The notes beneath the pieces were generated by a model. It ran no database searches. It was given only the letters and a program-made list of their open reading frames with translations, and was not told the DNA's origin. The translations under genes were made by a program, and so were the position numbers. A stretch of DNA of 23,691 nt from the NCBI GenBank assembly GCA_000226015.1, contig JH152678.1, positions 967-24,657 of the forward strand, in the 5' to 3' direction. Shown one piece after another: positions 1 to 9,373 of this stretch (its first letter is position 1; each line of letters opens with the position of its first letter). The stretch comes from Mnemiopsis leidyi. Its lineage: Eukaryota > Ctenophora > Tentaculata > Lobata > Bolinopsidae.

Positions 1-2207
1 GGCAGTCCATATTGACCTACCGCAAGTTAACCTGTAATTTTAGCTTCACTTTAGTGCTCAGAGAACAACTTCAAATTCATAACTGCCTCATGCTGAATAT
101 TCGAACTTCAGTACAAAGCGTTAACAATCTTTCTTTGAGCTGAAAATTTTGTCGAACAATTTGATGAGCCTGACAACTGACAAATGGCGTGACGGCCAAA
201 GCAAGCGACCGTTTTCGAGTTAAGAAATAGCGGTCAGAACTTTTGATATCACACCTTTTTAACGCATTTAGATAACGTTGTTTATTAAGCTGAGATACTT
301 TTGATAGCGATTTAATCGAGGATCTTTAAAAAGCGGTCACATACACCCAAGTTTTGGGTTTTGGTCAATAATTACGATAATGAAATAGTAAAACAATTAG
401 TAATTAATGTGCTCAACAATTAACAAAATATATACATAACACTGTGTGTACTTTTTTACATCGAAGTTTTTTTAGAATCTTAAGAATTTTAAATTATTAT
501 TCTAATTGCACTAAAATTTTTATAGCGATGTTACTGATATCAGTACCCTTCATAGGTAGAGGCTATGAACGTATAAAGAGGACACACCAAAACATAGCAT
601 GTCCCTAACATTGTTGACAGATGTATTGATATATTGGAGATGTTCTGAACGGTAAGGCTGAAGTCTGAAAGCTTGTTAAATGTTGATCCATGATGTTTGT
701 TGTTGTACAATGTACAATGATAATTTCTTAATGTGTGCCACTACCTTTTTCCTCGCCGTATTTATAATGTCTTCTTCATGTGAACTGAAGATATCTTTTT
801 TACTACGAGCCGTGCAACTATATATCGAAATTCTGATTAAATCAGGGCTCAAGTACAGATGGTAGATACACTCAATTATTGTATTTAAGTATTAAATTTG
901 TGTATTCCGTATAAGAAACGCCCAGGTCCCCTGACAGCCTCAGGCCGCTGCCTTCGGCAAATTCGAGGAAAAGTTTAGAAATGATGGTCGCGCTTGTCAG
1001 CGCTGTGATAATATAATCACTATCACTATGTTGTTACTTCATTGATGTTTATGGACGACGCGACATCTTATCGACGTCTCTATCCCCGTTCTTCGTTACT
1101 GAAGTATGTGCAGTATCCATTATCTTGGCACTTTGTCTGTCCACTTTTAATAAAACACAAAATTCTTTCTTTTTTCTTATACATGTACTATCGAATCAGT
1201 TGATACGAAATGTTGATATTCAAAAACGAGGGAAAAAAACAAACTTGTAAACATATTTGGTCCGATGGGTCAAAGCACGACAAGGTCAATTACTTGATTA
1301 TTCGATTAGAAGTGGTCATTTCTAACTAGAGGCCGAAACAATCCAGGGCAATATTGCGACAATCTATGTTTTATGTTACGTCATTGGTATTTAACAATAA
1401 TTTGTGTTGAGCTTATTTGAAATGTAACCATGCTCAGTAAACTTATCTGAATATGCGGTAGTGGTGTCGGACTTGTTATTTTTGCTAGTAATCCTGCAAT
1501 ACGACTACACATGACGAAGAATTTTGTCTAGAGTGTCTTATCTCTGACGATTTAAACACGTGATTGCTTCCGAAGAAGTCTTACTACCGCTTGTGTTTTG
1601 TTGCACGCGAAGCTCCATTTTAGTAAATCTTTGCGCTCTCTTTGTAATTAAAGCGCGCGCGCGGCGCATACATTAGTAGGCTATGTAAGTTGTATGATCT
1701 GGTCGATCTATCGGACCGGCAGCTAGCTCAGCTGAGCTATAACTTATAGCCTATAAGTAGTAAGAACAAACTGTACAATGTACATGTTAGTCCTTTTTGT
1801 ATCCATCTGATCTTCGTTAATTGGCTTGCATATTCAGCAGAACCCTACAAAACATGGTTGGCATTTCTTTAATGAGGTCTTATGACTTTAAGCATATTCT
1901 TTATTAACACAGTGAAACCACAGTTGACACTATGTTGGGGGACTTCGCCCCCCCCCCCCCTCCCCCAATATAATACCATCTTGCCCCAACCCCATTTGAA
2001 TCCAAAATACGAAAAGTAATACTGATTCACCATTTGATACTTTTAAAACCGACTGATAAAAATAACATTTATTCGTTGACAAATTCGACAGACACCATAG
2101 CTGCTCTTATACAGATTACAGATAGGGTGAAACATAAAAGCGGTTTAAAAATCCCAACATCAGTTGGCCAGTTGCCACCTAATTAACAAGAACGCTCCAA
2201 ATAGCCG
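1..2207. other. Intergenic or intronic AT-rich DNA, no supported gene
   Basis: I see no protein family and no tRNA in this stretch; the open frames are short and look random. Small landmarks are an AATAAA at 1149-1154 followed by a T-rich run, which could be the 3' end of a plus-strand gene lying to the left; a CG-alternating patch near 1652-1667; a perfect 14-bp palindrome at 1725-1738; and a run of 13 C at 1948-1960. The promoter of the methyltransferase should lie near the right end, but no clear TATA box or initiator could be assigned. Confidence 0.5.
1149..1154 (+). terminator. Possible polyadenylation signal AATAAA
   Basis: A canonical AATAAA hexamer is followed within about 20 bases by a T-rich tract (ttctttcttttttctt), the usual arrangement of a cleavage signal plus downstream U-rich element. 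No coding exon was recognised upstream in the window, so the gene it would serve is unknown. In AT-rich DNA the hexamer also occurs by chance. Confidence 0.25.
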
Positions 2208-3790
2208 ATGTCTCGTACAGTCGGTATTGCTGTTACTGGTGCAACAAAAAGAGCTATGTCCACTTCTGGAAAAACGATCAACGCGGTAAGCCTGTTTTTG
2301 CTCCTATCGATTTTTCTTCCGAGATGAAGCTGTCTTTTTTGCTTTCATAGTTAGATTTAATCTGAAACTTAATTTTTTTCTACTTTTTCACCCTTAAGGG
2401 TACGAAAATTTACAAACTCGCCGTAGCCGTTTTTCAGGCGATATCTCGGAATTTCCAGAAAAACATGATAAATCACTTCAGGGGGAGCTATTTGTCAGTA
2501 GTGACCTGTCGAAACGGTACGCCCAGTTCCGTCCCAAGCTACCTGTCGAGCACGTTAACACTATAGTCGAACTGCTCGGTAGAAAGCCCGGAGTTTGGGT
2601 CGACGTAGGATGTGGGCCTGGCACTAGTACTCAACAGTAAGTTTTCTTTTCGCAGTAAATATTTTGTTTCGAGTCAACATCAATTTGTAAGTACACAGAA
2701 TACACAACAATGGAGCTGAAAGTGATACCATGCTTGCAGGATAGTTGGTCACGCTGACACGATAGTTGGGGTGGATATTAGTGAAACCCAGGTCGAGGTC
2801 GCCAGACAGACACACCAACACCCCTCCCTTTCTTTTGTCCAGGTTCATGCCCAATTTTAGTTTTGTATTGCAGTTTCGAAATATTTTTACTAACAAGATA
2901 GTGCTGGGATTGCTTGTATTGGATCATTTAAAGTTTCAGAAATATACAATACAAGTGATATTTACCTATTGTTAATGTTAATATTGTAACACTTTCCCGT
3001 GTAGGGTACGTGTGACAAACTGCCTGCAGAGGATTGCTCCGTTGATGTCATCACTGCGGTACAGGCTGCACACTACTTCGATCTGCCTGCTTTCTTTAAA
3101 GAAGTTAGTTTTTTTGCTGTATACTTGATTTTTAATTTACTTGATTGTTAATTTACTTGATATTTCATCATTATAATAATAGTTATAATAATTTCACGGT
3201 TCAAGATAGCTTTAGAGGAAGTATAATGCACCGTTAACAATCCAAGTATTTATTATAAGACTGCTAAGTTGTACCCGCGATACTGACACATGTGTTGTAA
3301 ACTCCCGTGTCAACTCCCTCTTCCACCCCTCCCGCGATCTAGCTCAATGTTTCAGGTGGACAGAGTCCTGAAGCCAGGGGGTGTAGTGGGGCTTGTCTCC
3401 ATCAACCTGCCTGCTTGTCTTGATTCCGTTACCATGGATACTGCTCGACTTTGCATGTTTGATTTGGTTAATCAGTACGGGTCACCAAATAAGGTCAGGT
3501 TGTTGTTTGAAAACTACAAAAATCTTGTCGTACCTTATCCAACCCGGAAAGATCACATGGTTGACATCTTTACCACGTGGACACTGGATGACTACGTTGA
3601 CGTTTGCATGACATACTCTACTATAGACAGGATGATTAAAAGAAAGGGGCTGACGATAAAACAGGGGCGTGATTTCTATGTTCAGTTGCTCAGGGAGGGA
3701 GGCATGACGGAACTTGATTCAAAATCAGTTTATACTTGGTCCCATTCCTGTGCACTTGTTACTGCCAGCAAACCATGTCGCAACGGGTAG
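2208..3790 (+). CDS. Class I SAM-dependent methyltransferase, constant exons 1-4 plus terminal exon copy A
   Basis: Proposed exons are 2208-2285, 2482-2636, 2740-2842, 3005-3103 and 3356-3790. Together they give 870 nt, or 289 residues plus stop, a normal length for type-11 methyltransferases. Phases agree at every junction (0, 2, 0, 0). Exon 2 carries a YAQFRP segment and the SAM-binding glycine motif I (VDVGCGPGTST). Exon 3 carries the post-I strand GVDIS. Exon 4 carries SVDVITAVQAAHYFDL, the usual motif II-III region, and ends FFKE. Exon 5 continues with VDRVLKPGG. The family methylates small molecules; some members resemble trans-aconitate or fungal and Dictyostelium 'putative methyltransferases', but the substrate cannot be read here. 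The first ATG gives a 26-residue exon 1 with no acidic residues; a second in-frame ATG lies at 2256. The donor of exon 3 (CAG|GTTCAT) is weak. Confidence is high for the family and moderate for exon ends. Confidence 0.85.
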
Positions 3791-4325
3791 CAAGAAGGGG
3801 TAGTAGCACTTTGTGCGGAGTATCTTTCTTTTTTGAAGCTAACAATAGTTCGTGGAATGATAACAGATTTATATTGTGGTATTACCTATCGTGTTCAAAG
3901 TATTAACATTTAAAGTCCGTAGTTAGTAGTTAGTAGTACGCACTTAAATGTAGCGATGAACACCGAACAGTCATATGATGGAATATGAAATTTCTACACA
4001 AGCAAGTAGCAACATCCTGTGGCGCCAATATTAACGTGATTTTGATGATGTTTTTGAGTTCATTTGCGTCTGATTATTTCAGACTGTTTTCAATATATTC
4101 CTTAAATCGTTTGTGAGTTTGTGGGTGTTAGTTTTCAAAGCGTTATAAGCTTAAATTCATAAGTTTACCCATAAGCTCGACGTTTGCCTCTAATAACAAG
4201 ACGGCTGAAAATCTTATAATCATCAGGATCACTATATCGTGAAAGAACTCTACAAAATTTCCCAACTGCGTACCAAATAAACCGCGCTGTTTAGAAACAA
4301 GTTCAGCATACTCGTCTAAATTCAG
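3791..4325. other. Spacer between terminal exon copies A and B
   Basis: These 535 bases contain no upstream methyltransferase exon: I see no GxGxG motif and no GVDIS or FDLP segment. An AATAAA lies at 4276-4281, 45 bases before the copy B splice site. It is the only canonical polyadenylation hexamer available to copy A before copy B begins. Confidence 0.5.
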
Positions 4326-4751
4326 GTTGAAAGAGTTCTCAAGCCAGGCGGTATAGTTGGATTGGCTTGCATCAATTTGGCTAGCTGCAAGGACTCCACT
4401 ACGATGAACTCAGCCCGGAGCTGCATATGGGACTTGTTGAAGGAGTATGGTTTAGCCGAGAAAATACAGCTGGTTGTAGATAACTATGAGAACGTAGCCC
4501 TGCCTTATCAAGACCGGAAAGAACACATGGTTGAAATCTCAACGTTGTGGTCGTTAGATGACTATCTTAACTCCTGCTTGACTTTCTCTCCCGTCAATAC
4601 CATGATTAAAAGTAAAGGACTGTCAGTTGAAGAGGGACGAGAACATTTAGTTGAGTTGTTAAAGAAAAGAGGTATGACGGAAAAGGACATGAACTCAGTG
4701 TACACTTGGTCTCATGAGTGTCCCCTTATCACTGCCAGCAAATCTTTTTAA
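4326..4751 (+). CDS. Methyltransferase alternative terminal exon, copy B
   Basis: An intact open exon of 141 codons plus TAA follows a TTCAG acceptor and starts in phase 0, exactly as copy A does (VERVLKPGGIVGLACINL). It shares with copies A and E the landmarks SAR.C..DL, NY.N...PY..RK.HMV.I, a W.LDDY block, MIKS.G, and a C-terminal SVYTWSHE..L.TASK. It covers the second half of the methyltransferase fold, from the strand after the motif III region to the C terminus, which includes much of the substrate pocket in this family. No separate exons 1-4 precede it, so it can make an enzyme only by splicing to the constant exons at 2208-3103. A variant hexamer, AATAAG, follows at 4872-4877. The alternative is that it is a leftover of a partial gene duplication, but the absence of any disabling change argues for use. 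Confidence 0.8.
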   Translation, partial: VERVLKPGGIVGLACINLASCKDSTTMNSARSCIWDLLKEYGLAEKIQLVVDNYENVALPYQDRKEHMVEISTLWSLDDYLNSCLTFSPVNTMIKSKGLSVEEGREHLVELLKKRGMTEKDMNSVYTWSHECPLITASKSF

Positions 4752-4967
4752 GGGGCTTAATCTGAATTTTCTCGCTTAAAATTTTTTGAAAATAGAAGTA
4801 TTTTGACCTTAATACTCGTTGTCTATAATTGTCTATATCGTTGTACATAATTGAATGTATTTAACAGAATCAATAAGACTGTGAAATCAATTAGAGTATT
4901 AACTAAGAAACTCTGAAACAGAGCTTTCCTTTGCTCATATCAAGCTACAGAAATTGCGGTCTTTCAG

Positions 4968-5395
4968 GTAAATCGAGCCTTAAAGCCGGTTGGAATAGTC
5001 GGGCTTGCCTGTTTCGACACACCGACTTGTGTAGGTTCAGTCAGTATGAACAATGCTCGACCCTCCATCACGGATCGTATCGCTAAGTTTGATTTGCCTG
5101 ATAGAATAAACTTCTGACCGATAACTATAAACACATTGGCATGCCTTATCCAACCCGAAAAGACTATATGAAGCAAATTCTTTTCTGATGGTCCAGGTGC
5201 ACCTATCTTGATTCTTTTATGACTCTTCCCTCGATGAACATGATGATAGAAAGTAACAAGTGGTCGGTGAAAGAATGACGTGAACACTTGACTCAGTTAA
5301 TGAAGAAAGGGGGGCTGACTGATGTGGAGAAAATCTCGGCTTATATCTGATCACTTGATTGTCACTTTGTTACTACCCCTAAACCCAGCTCATAA
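4968..5395 (+). pseudogene. Decayed methyltransferase terminal exon, copy C
   Basis: The exon begins after CTTTCAG in the same phase as its siblings (VNRALKPVGIVGLAC). After about 46 codons a one-base loss near 5108-5110 shifts the frame. Read in the original frame it stops at TGA 5115-5117. In the shifted frame the family landmarks resume (NYKHIGMPYPTRKDYM, then MMIES, then REHLTQLMKK), but TGA codons interrupt at 5186, 5276 and 5348. The end (TAA at 5393) lines up with the ends of the intact copies. The acceptor site still looks functional, so splicing into this copy would give a truncated protein. Confidence 0.85.
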
Positions 5396-5610
5396 TGTTT
5401 AATATGGATTCCTTCGTAGAAAGCAAGCGTCCCTCACTTTGAGGGTTCAAGGTTAAAGTACTAGACAATAGTTTTCTTATACGCTTCTTTAAACTGAGTT
5501 TACATTGCTGGTTGTATCATTGTTTCAAGCGCCACACCAGTTCCACAAGCTAAAGTTAAAGAAGCAGTTAATCACTTAATACTTATAATATAAACATATA
5601 ACTCAAAATC

Positions 5611-5616
5611 AATAAA
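5611..5616 (+). terminator. Polyadenylation signal AATAAA after copy C
   Basis: A canonical AATAAA lies 216 bases after the copy C stop and 44 bases before the copy D exon. Its place matches that of the AATAAA at 4276-4281 between copies A and B, suggesting that the duplicated unit carried its own 3' end signal. Confidence 0.45.
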
Positions 5617-5659
5617 GTTCCATTCCACGTGTTCAGAACTGACACTAGCCCACACCCAG

Positions 5660-6082
5660 GTTACCAGAACCCTCAAGACAGGAGGAGTTGTAAGCCTGAT
5701 CTGTTACCCTGACCCCCACGTGCCCACCTCGCCCACCCTCACCTCCGCTCTCAACCACATCAACCACAGCTTCCTGCCGCCCTACTTCCCCGACTCCCGG
5801 AAGCACTTCTTCTCCGCCGCTTACTCCAACATCGAGCTGCCCTTCACCCAACACCATCGCCACGTTCTAGAGTTAGGGATCCCTAGCTCATACAACTCCA
5901 TCCTGAACATGATATCTTCCTGGTCAGGGTTCCAGAACATGTGTGATGACAAGGAGCTGTCAGTTGGGGAGGGATTGCAAGTTATTGAGAGAGAAATGGC
6001 GGGGTATTTGACCGAGGAGGATCGTACTATGGAACACGTTCTGGGATATAATTGTACTATGGTGTCCGCTGTTAAAGACTAA
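5660..6082 (+). CDS. Methyltransferase alternative terminal exon, divergent copy D
   Basis: An open exon of 140 codons plus TAA follows CACACCCAG and starts in phase 0 (VTRTLKTGGVVSLICY). It is clearly related to the other copies by length, by its first strand and by conserved positions (YSNIELPF for NYKNLAMPY, SYNSILNMISS for the W.LDDY region, and the ELSVGEGLQVIE helix). It has replaced the PTRKDHMVDI segment with HHRHVLELGI and lost the SVYTW ending in favour of a VLGYNCTMVSAVKD end. Its 5' part is much more GC-rich than its neighbours. The first glycine pair is kept, but the lysine-proline of LKPGG became lysine-threonine. The exon is open throughout, so the changes look selected or tolerated rather than decayed. 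It may give the shared SAM domain a different substrate pocket. Confidence 0.75.
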   Translation, partial: VTRTLKTGGVVSLICYPDPHVPTSPTLTSALNHINHSFLPPYFPDSRKHFFSAAYSNIELPFTQHHRHVLELGIPSSYNSILNMISSWSGFQNMCDDKELSVGEGLQVIEREMAGYLTEEDRTMEHVLGYNCTMVSAVKD

Positions 6083-6234
6083 GGACGTTCATTCAGGCAA
6101 CTGTGGCTGCAGATAGTGGTTTTCAATACCTTTAATTTATTGGAGAGTTTCACTACCAAAAAGGCTATGTATTGATGGCCTTATTCCGACCCAGAAAACC
6201 ATATTTTCCCACCATAGACCCAGAAATATTTCAG

Positions 6235-6657
6235 GTTGACAGAGTCTTAAAGCCCGGTGGCATCGTTGGTCTTGTTTCGATCAACACTCCCAAATGTGTG
6301 GACTCTTCCAGCATGGACTCTGCACGAAGCTGCATTTCCGATCTGATCACCAAGCACGGGCTCCCAGACAAAGTAAAACTACTGGAAGATAACTACAAAA
6401 ACCTCGCGATGCCTTATCCAACCCGAAAAGATCACATGGTTGACATCCGGACTTCTTGGTCCCTGGACGATTATCTGGATGTTCTCATGACGTTCTCTCC
6501 TATCAACAACATGATAAAAAGTAACGGGATGACAGTGAAAGAGGGACGTGGTCACGTGACTCAACTGTTAAAGGAATCAGGTATGACCGCGCAGGATATA
6601 AACTCCGTCTATACTTGGTCTCAGCCGTGTGCTTTGGTAACTGCAACTAAGCCCTAA
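6235..6657 (+). CDS. Methyltransferase alternative terminal exon, copy E
   Basis: An intact exon of 140 codons plus TAA follows ATATTTCAG, again in phase 0 (VDRVLKPGGIVGLVSINT). It is the copy closest to A: it shares PYPTRKDHMVDI, LDDY.DV.MT, SVYTWS and CALVTA. The frame is also open upstream to an ATG at 6172, which could give a protein lacking the SAM-binding half, but the TTCAG acceptor and the position match with the other copies make that ATG intronic in my view. Only 153 bases separate it from copy D. No canonical AATAAA was found in the few hundred bases that follow, so its 3' end is unplaced. Confidence 0.8.
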   Translation, partial: VDRVLKPGGIVGLVSINTPKCVDSSSMDSARSCISDLITKHGLPDKVKLLEDNYKNLAMPYPTRKDHMVDIRTSWSLDDYLDVLMTFSPINNMIKSNGMTVKEGRGHVTQLLKESGMTAQDINSVYTWSQPCALVTATKP

Positions 6658-7598
6658 ACTCTCCGTTTTGACTCATAAATGTGTGGAAGCTAAGTTTCAT
6701 GACCTACTTCAATGTAATTATTCCAATTTTAATGCATGGTAATTGGTATTTGAGTCGATCTATGGTAATTTAGTTCAATTAATTATAATTTTCAAATGAA
6801 TTTCAATTTTAAATACTAATTTTAATGGATAAAATTCCGTGATACTTATAATGTTTAAAGCTGTTGCTTTTTTAAAATTGAATTCATTACACCATCTATT
6901 CGATTTTAAATCTATCATTTTTCAACACATTGGGTAATCATTGAACTACGCTGTTTCCGTGGCATATTCTGAAGACTATAGACAAAAACAGAGATATATT
7001 AACAAACCATTAATCATAAGCATGTTAAATCTGTGCAAGTACATATCTAGCAAATAGATATAAATAAGTAACTTGCGCTTGGATAAAAACGCTGACTAAT
7101 TGAAATTATTTGCAAGTCTCACTAAAATTCCTGAGTTGGTTTGCAGATAAAACATTAACGTTGTAACCTCCTAGAAGGATGTATAGAAAGTTATGTCAAA
7201 AAGGTGGATTGTCTGACTTCAAATCTGTTTCGTCTGTTCTGTTTAGGCGAAGTTCCACTCAAGAATCTCTAACTTCTATTTGGAACAAGAGGTTAGGTTC
7301 AAGTTTTAGTTACACTGAATAACTAGAAAATATCGCTTAACTACTAGTGATATTGATAACTAGTGAATGTTGCTTAACTTATAGATATTGCTCAATCTAT
7401 TTACTAATTTGTTTAAAATCACTTAATCAGCATTGTTCTGCATTTATCTTAATCATTATGCTCCAGGCTGTGAGTCATGGTGAGTTAAGTTAAGCATTAT
7501 TCATTGGAGAGCGCCCATTAAAAACATTTCAATTCAACACCCCCTCCCCCGCGCAGCCCCAATACAACCTAATTTCAGGTGATCAGTCCTCATTTTAT
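6658..7598. other. AT-rich spacer between methyltransferase cassette array and GPCR gene
   Basis: No coding similarity is visible on either strand. The stretch includes a short degenerate repeat of the type AACTAGTGATATTGAT near 7338-7375 and a C-rich patch at 7538-7560. The 3' untranslated region of copy E transcripts presumably occupies the left part. Confidence 0.45.
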
Positions 7599-7600
7599 TT
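7594..7600 (-). terminator. Polyadenylation signal overlapping the GPCR stop codon
   Basis: On the minus strand the end of the GPCR reads GTCTAAATAAAATG. The AATAAA begins within the TAA stop codon (7599-7601), so the 3' untranslated region would be only about 15-30 bases if this site is used. TTTTATT on the plus strand is unambiguous; its use is inferred. Confidence 0.4.
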
Positions 7601-8609
7601 AGACAGCAGATGTTATAGCCTCATTCTCCGAAATAATTTTCTGCCTGCAGCCCACTTGTGCTTCTATCTCATCCGTCCACTTTGATTTGTCGGTAACTTT
7701 CCCAAACACAAGCCTAGTTTTTGAGACTAAAAACCGTCGGAAGCTTGGCACAGTCAAGCAGTAAATGTAGAAGTTGGACATGATGTTCAAAGCGGGTAGG
7801 GAGACAGCGACTCTCGTAAACTGGACTGAGGGAGATTGTGAGTTAAACTGCTCGAAGTAGATCCAAGTAACATAAGGCAGGTTTGCAGCAAGAAACACTA
7901 CAGCGGTTAGTAATACTGTGGCGATACCTTGCCAGCGTATCTCACCTCCCGACCTCTCTGATACTTTCCTCCCCTTGATTACGATTTTCAAAGTCGGTAT
8001 CGTAGCCAGTACGACTATGACACACGGCATTAACGTACCTAGACCGGTCGTAAACAAGAAGTAGAGTGCTGGAGTCGGGGTTTCCTCGGAAAAGCTGCAT
8101 TCATATTCTGCATCGGTTAAAGTAACGCTGTTCTTTTCTACAAAGGAAATTAAGGTTGGTATTATGAGGCAACCTATCCATATAGCCACTCCGAACAGAT
8201 TCGCTCCCTTCGGAGTCAAATTCTTGGCCCTCAACGGGCATTTGAAGATGATAAGCTTGCTTATTGTTAGTGCACTAACCAGGTACATACACACCGCATA
8301 GAGATAAACAATCATGTAAATGCCGTAATTAATACAGGATGGACTTTTGTCGATCCAAGGTTGGGTAATCAAAATCAAGATTCTCGGAAGAATAATCAGG
8401 ACTGACATGATAAGATCACATACCGCTATGTGCTGGATCAGAATAACGATGAGTTTGTGAAGTTTAAAAACTCCATACTTTATCGAGGTTACAAGAACGA
8501 TGACATCTCCAATAATTGACGACAGGAACACCAGGATGTGATATGTCGTCAAGGTATACCTTTCTGGAACGCTCATCTTGTCGTGGAGCCTGCTCATGTT
8601 CAAATTCAT
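7599..8609 (-). CDS. Rhodopsin-like (class A) G-protein-coupled receptor, divergent, single coding exon
   Basis: A 336-residue protein with seven hydrophobic segments at about 24-44, 53-80, 94-118, 136-157, 181-206, 227-252 and 265-289. Class A landmarks are present in altered form: GD (34-35) where TM1 has GN; IAVCD with Asp65 in TM2; Cys92 before TM3 and Cys171 in loop 2 for the usual disulfide; Pro195 in TM5; LPY (244-246) in TM6; and NFYIY (279-283) for NPxxY in TM7. The DRY motif after TM3 is missing, with SKL at 117-119. The ligand cannot be assigned. On the minus strand a pyrimidine-rich tract and CAG end at 8655-8657, so the coding exon may follow an intron in the 5' untranslated region. 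I used the first ATG; a second lies four codons on. The stop codon overlaps an AATAAA. Confidence 0.85.
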   Translation of the reverse strand: MNLNMSRLHDKMSVPERYTLTTYHILVFLSSIIGDVIVLVTSIKYGVFKLHKLIVILIQHIAVCDLIMSVLIILPRILILITQPWIDKSPSCINYGIYMIVYLYAVCMYLVSALTISKLIIFKCPLRAKNLTPKGANLFGVAIWIGCLIIPTLISFVEKNSVTLTDAEYECSFSEETPTPALYFLFTTGLGTLMPCVIVVLATIPTLKIVIKGRKVSERSGGEIRWQGIATVLLTAVVFLAANLPYVTWIYFEQFNSQSPSVQFTRVAVSLPALNIMSNFYIYCLTVPSFRRFLVSKTRLVFGKVTDKSKWTDEIEAQVGCRQKIISENEAITSAV

Positions 8610-8681
8610 TCTCGTCTGGAAAATCTGAACGGTATTACTGCCGACTTGCGGGATCTGAGAGAAAGAAAATCAAAAACTGAA

Positions 8682-8730
8682 GGCTAAATATTTAATTAGA
8701 TGTGGACCCACATCAATTAAATATTTAGCC
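8682..8730. repeat. Near-perfect hairpin, 22-bp arms
   Basis: The left arm starts GGCTAAATATTTAATT and the right arm ends AATTAAATATTTAGCC. The arms pair over about 22 bases with one unpaired A and a loop of about 4 bases. It lies just upstream of the possible 5' untranslated exon of the GPCR (minus strand). It could be a solo foldback remnant of a small transposon or a cruciform-forming regulatory site. Confidence 0.7.
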
Positions 8731-9373
8731 ACATTGTGGGTGTTAACGAAAAAATTAACCTAAAAGACTGTATAGAACAGTAAAAAGTTCTGTCTTAATT
8801 CATACATGAATAGCGTTTCTCCCTTACTACTATATACTATTTGCTATACCATGGTCGGTAAACACTAGATTTGTAAGAAATTGGTCGAGTTTTGTTTCTC
8901 GTTCAGAGAAGAAAGAGACAAGAGTAAGAGGCAAAACACAAAAGTTGTTAGCAAACAATACCAAATTACAATAAAACAATGCTGTCCGACTGAATAAAGC
9001 GACCTAGTGAAATTGCTCTGGATCATTAAAATTAGCGACCGTCCGTATGATACGGGCTCGTCCATATATTTACTAAAATACCAGCTGTTCTTAGTCTTAA
9101 TGAAAGAGGCAGATGTATTAAGGTCTGCGCTGTTAGCATAACTGTGTACATAACACATCGAAAATATGCTGCATGAATATACAAAATGAACGAGAGCACC
9201 ACATCAAGATTCAGGGCCATTTGTGTTCGGAGTGTGGGCTTATTAAAAACTTACAGTTTATTGCTAGGCATTGCTCTCACTATGACAAAATAACTGTACA
9301 CACATCTCAAATACGAAACAACGGTTCTTGTACTCTCAATAATTACTCTTAAATCACTCTCACACAATGGCAG
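8731..9373. other. Spacer between divergent GPCR and carboxyltransferase-like gene
   Basis: The genes on either side point away from each other, so promoters for both may lie here. Two overlapping open frames on the minus strand (8865-9158, 9032-9220) resemble no family I know and are probably chance. On the plus strand an ATG at 9186 starts a short reading frame rich in Arg and Ser with no Asp and one Glu (MNESTTSRFRAICVRSVG), which could be a mitochondrial presequence for the gene that follows. I could not find a splice path joining it, so I do not annotate it as an exon. Confidence 0.35.

Noticed and set aside
680..865. 61-codon frame near the left end
   Set aside because: Short, Cys/Phe-rich, no conserved pattern; expected by chance in AT-rich DNA.
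3290..3355. ATG at 3290 as the start of the first methyltransferase protein
   Set aside because: It would drop the SAM-binding half that exons at 2208-3103 supply in matching phases; the segment is a typical pyrimidine-rich intron end.
4964..5287. Minus-strand 107-codon frame over copy C
   Set aside because: It is antisense to a clear decayed exon and resembles no protein.
6172..6234. ATG at 6172 as the start of an independent gene for copy E
   Set aside because: The segment before 6235 has no family similarity, and the TTCAG boundary coincides with the exon start of all sibling copies.
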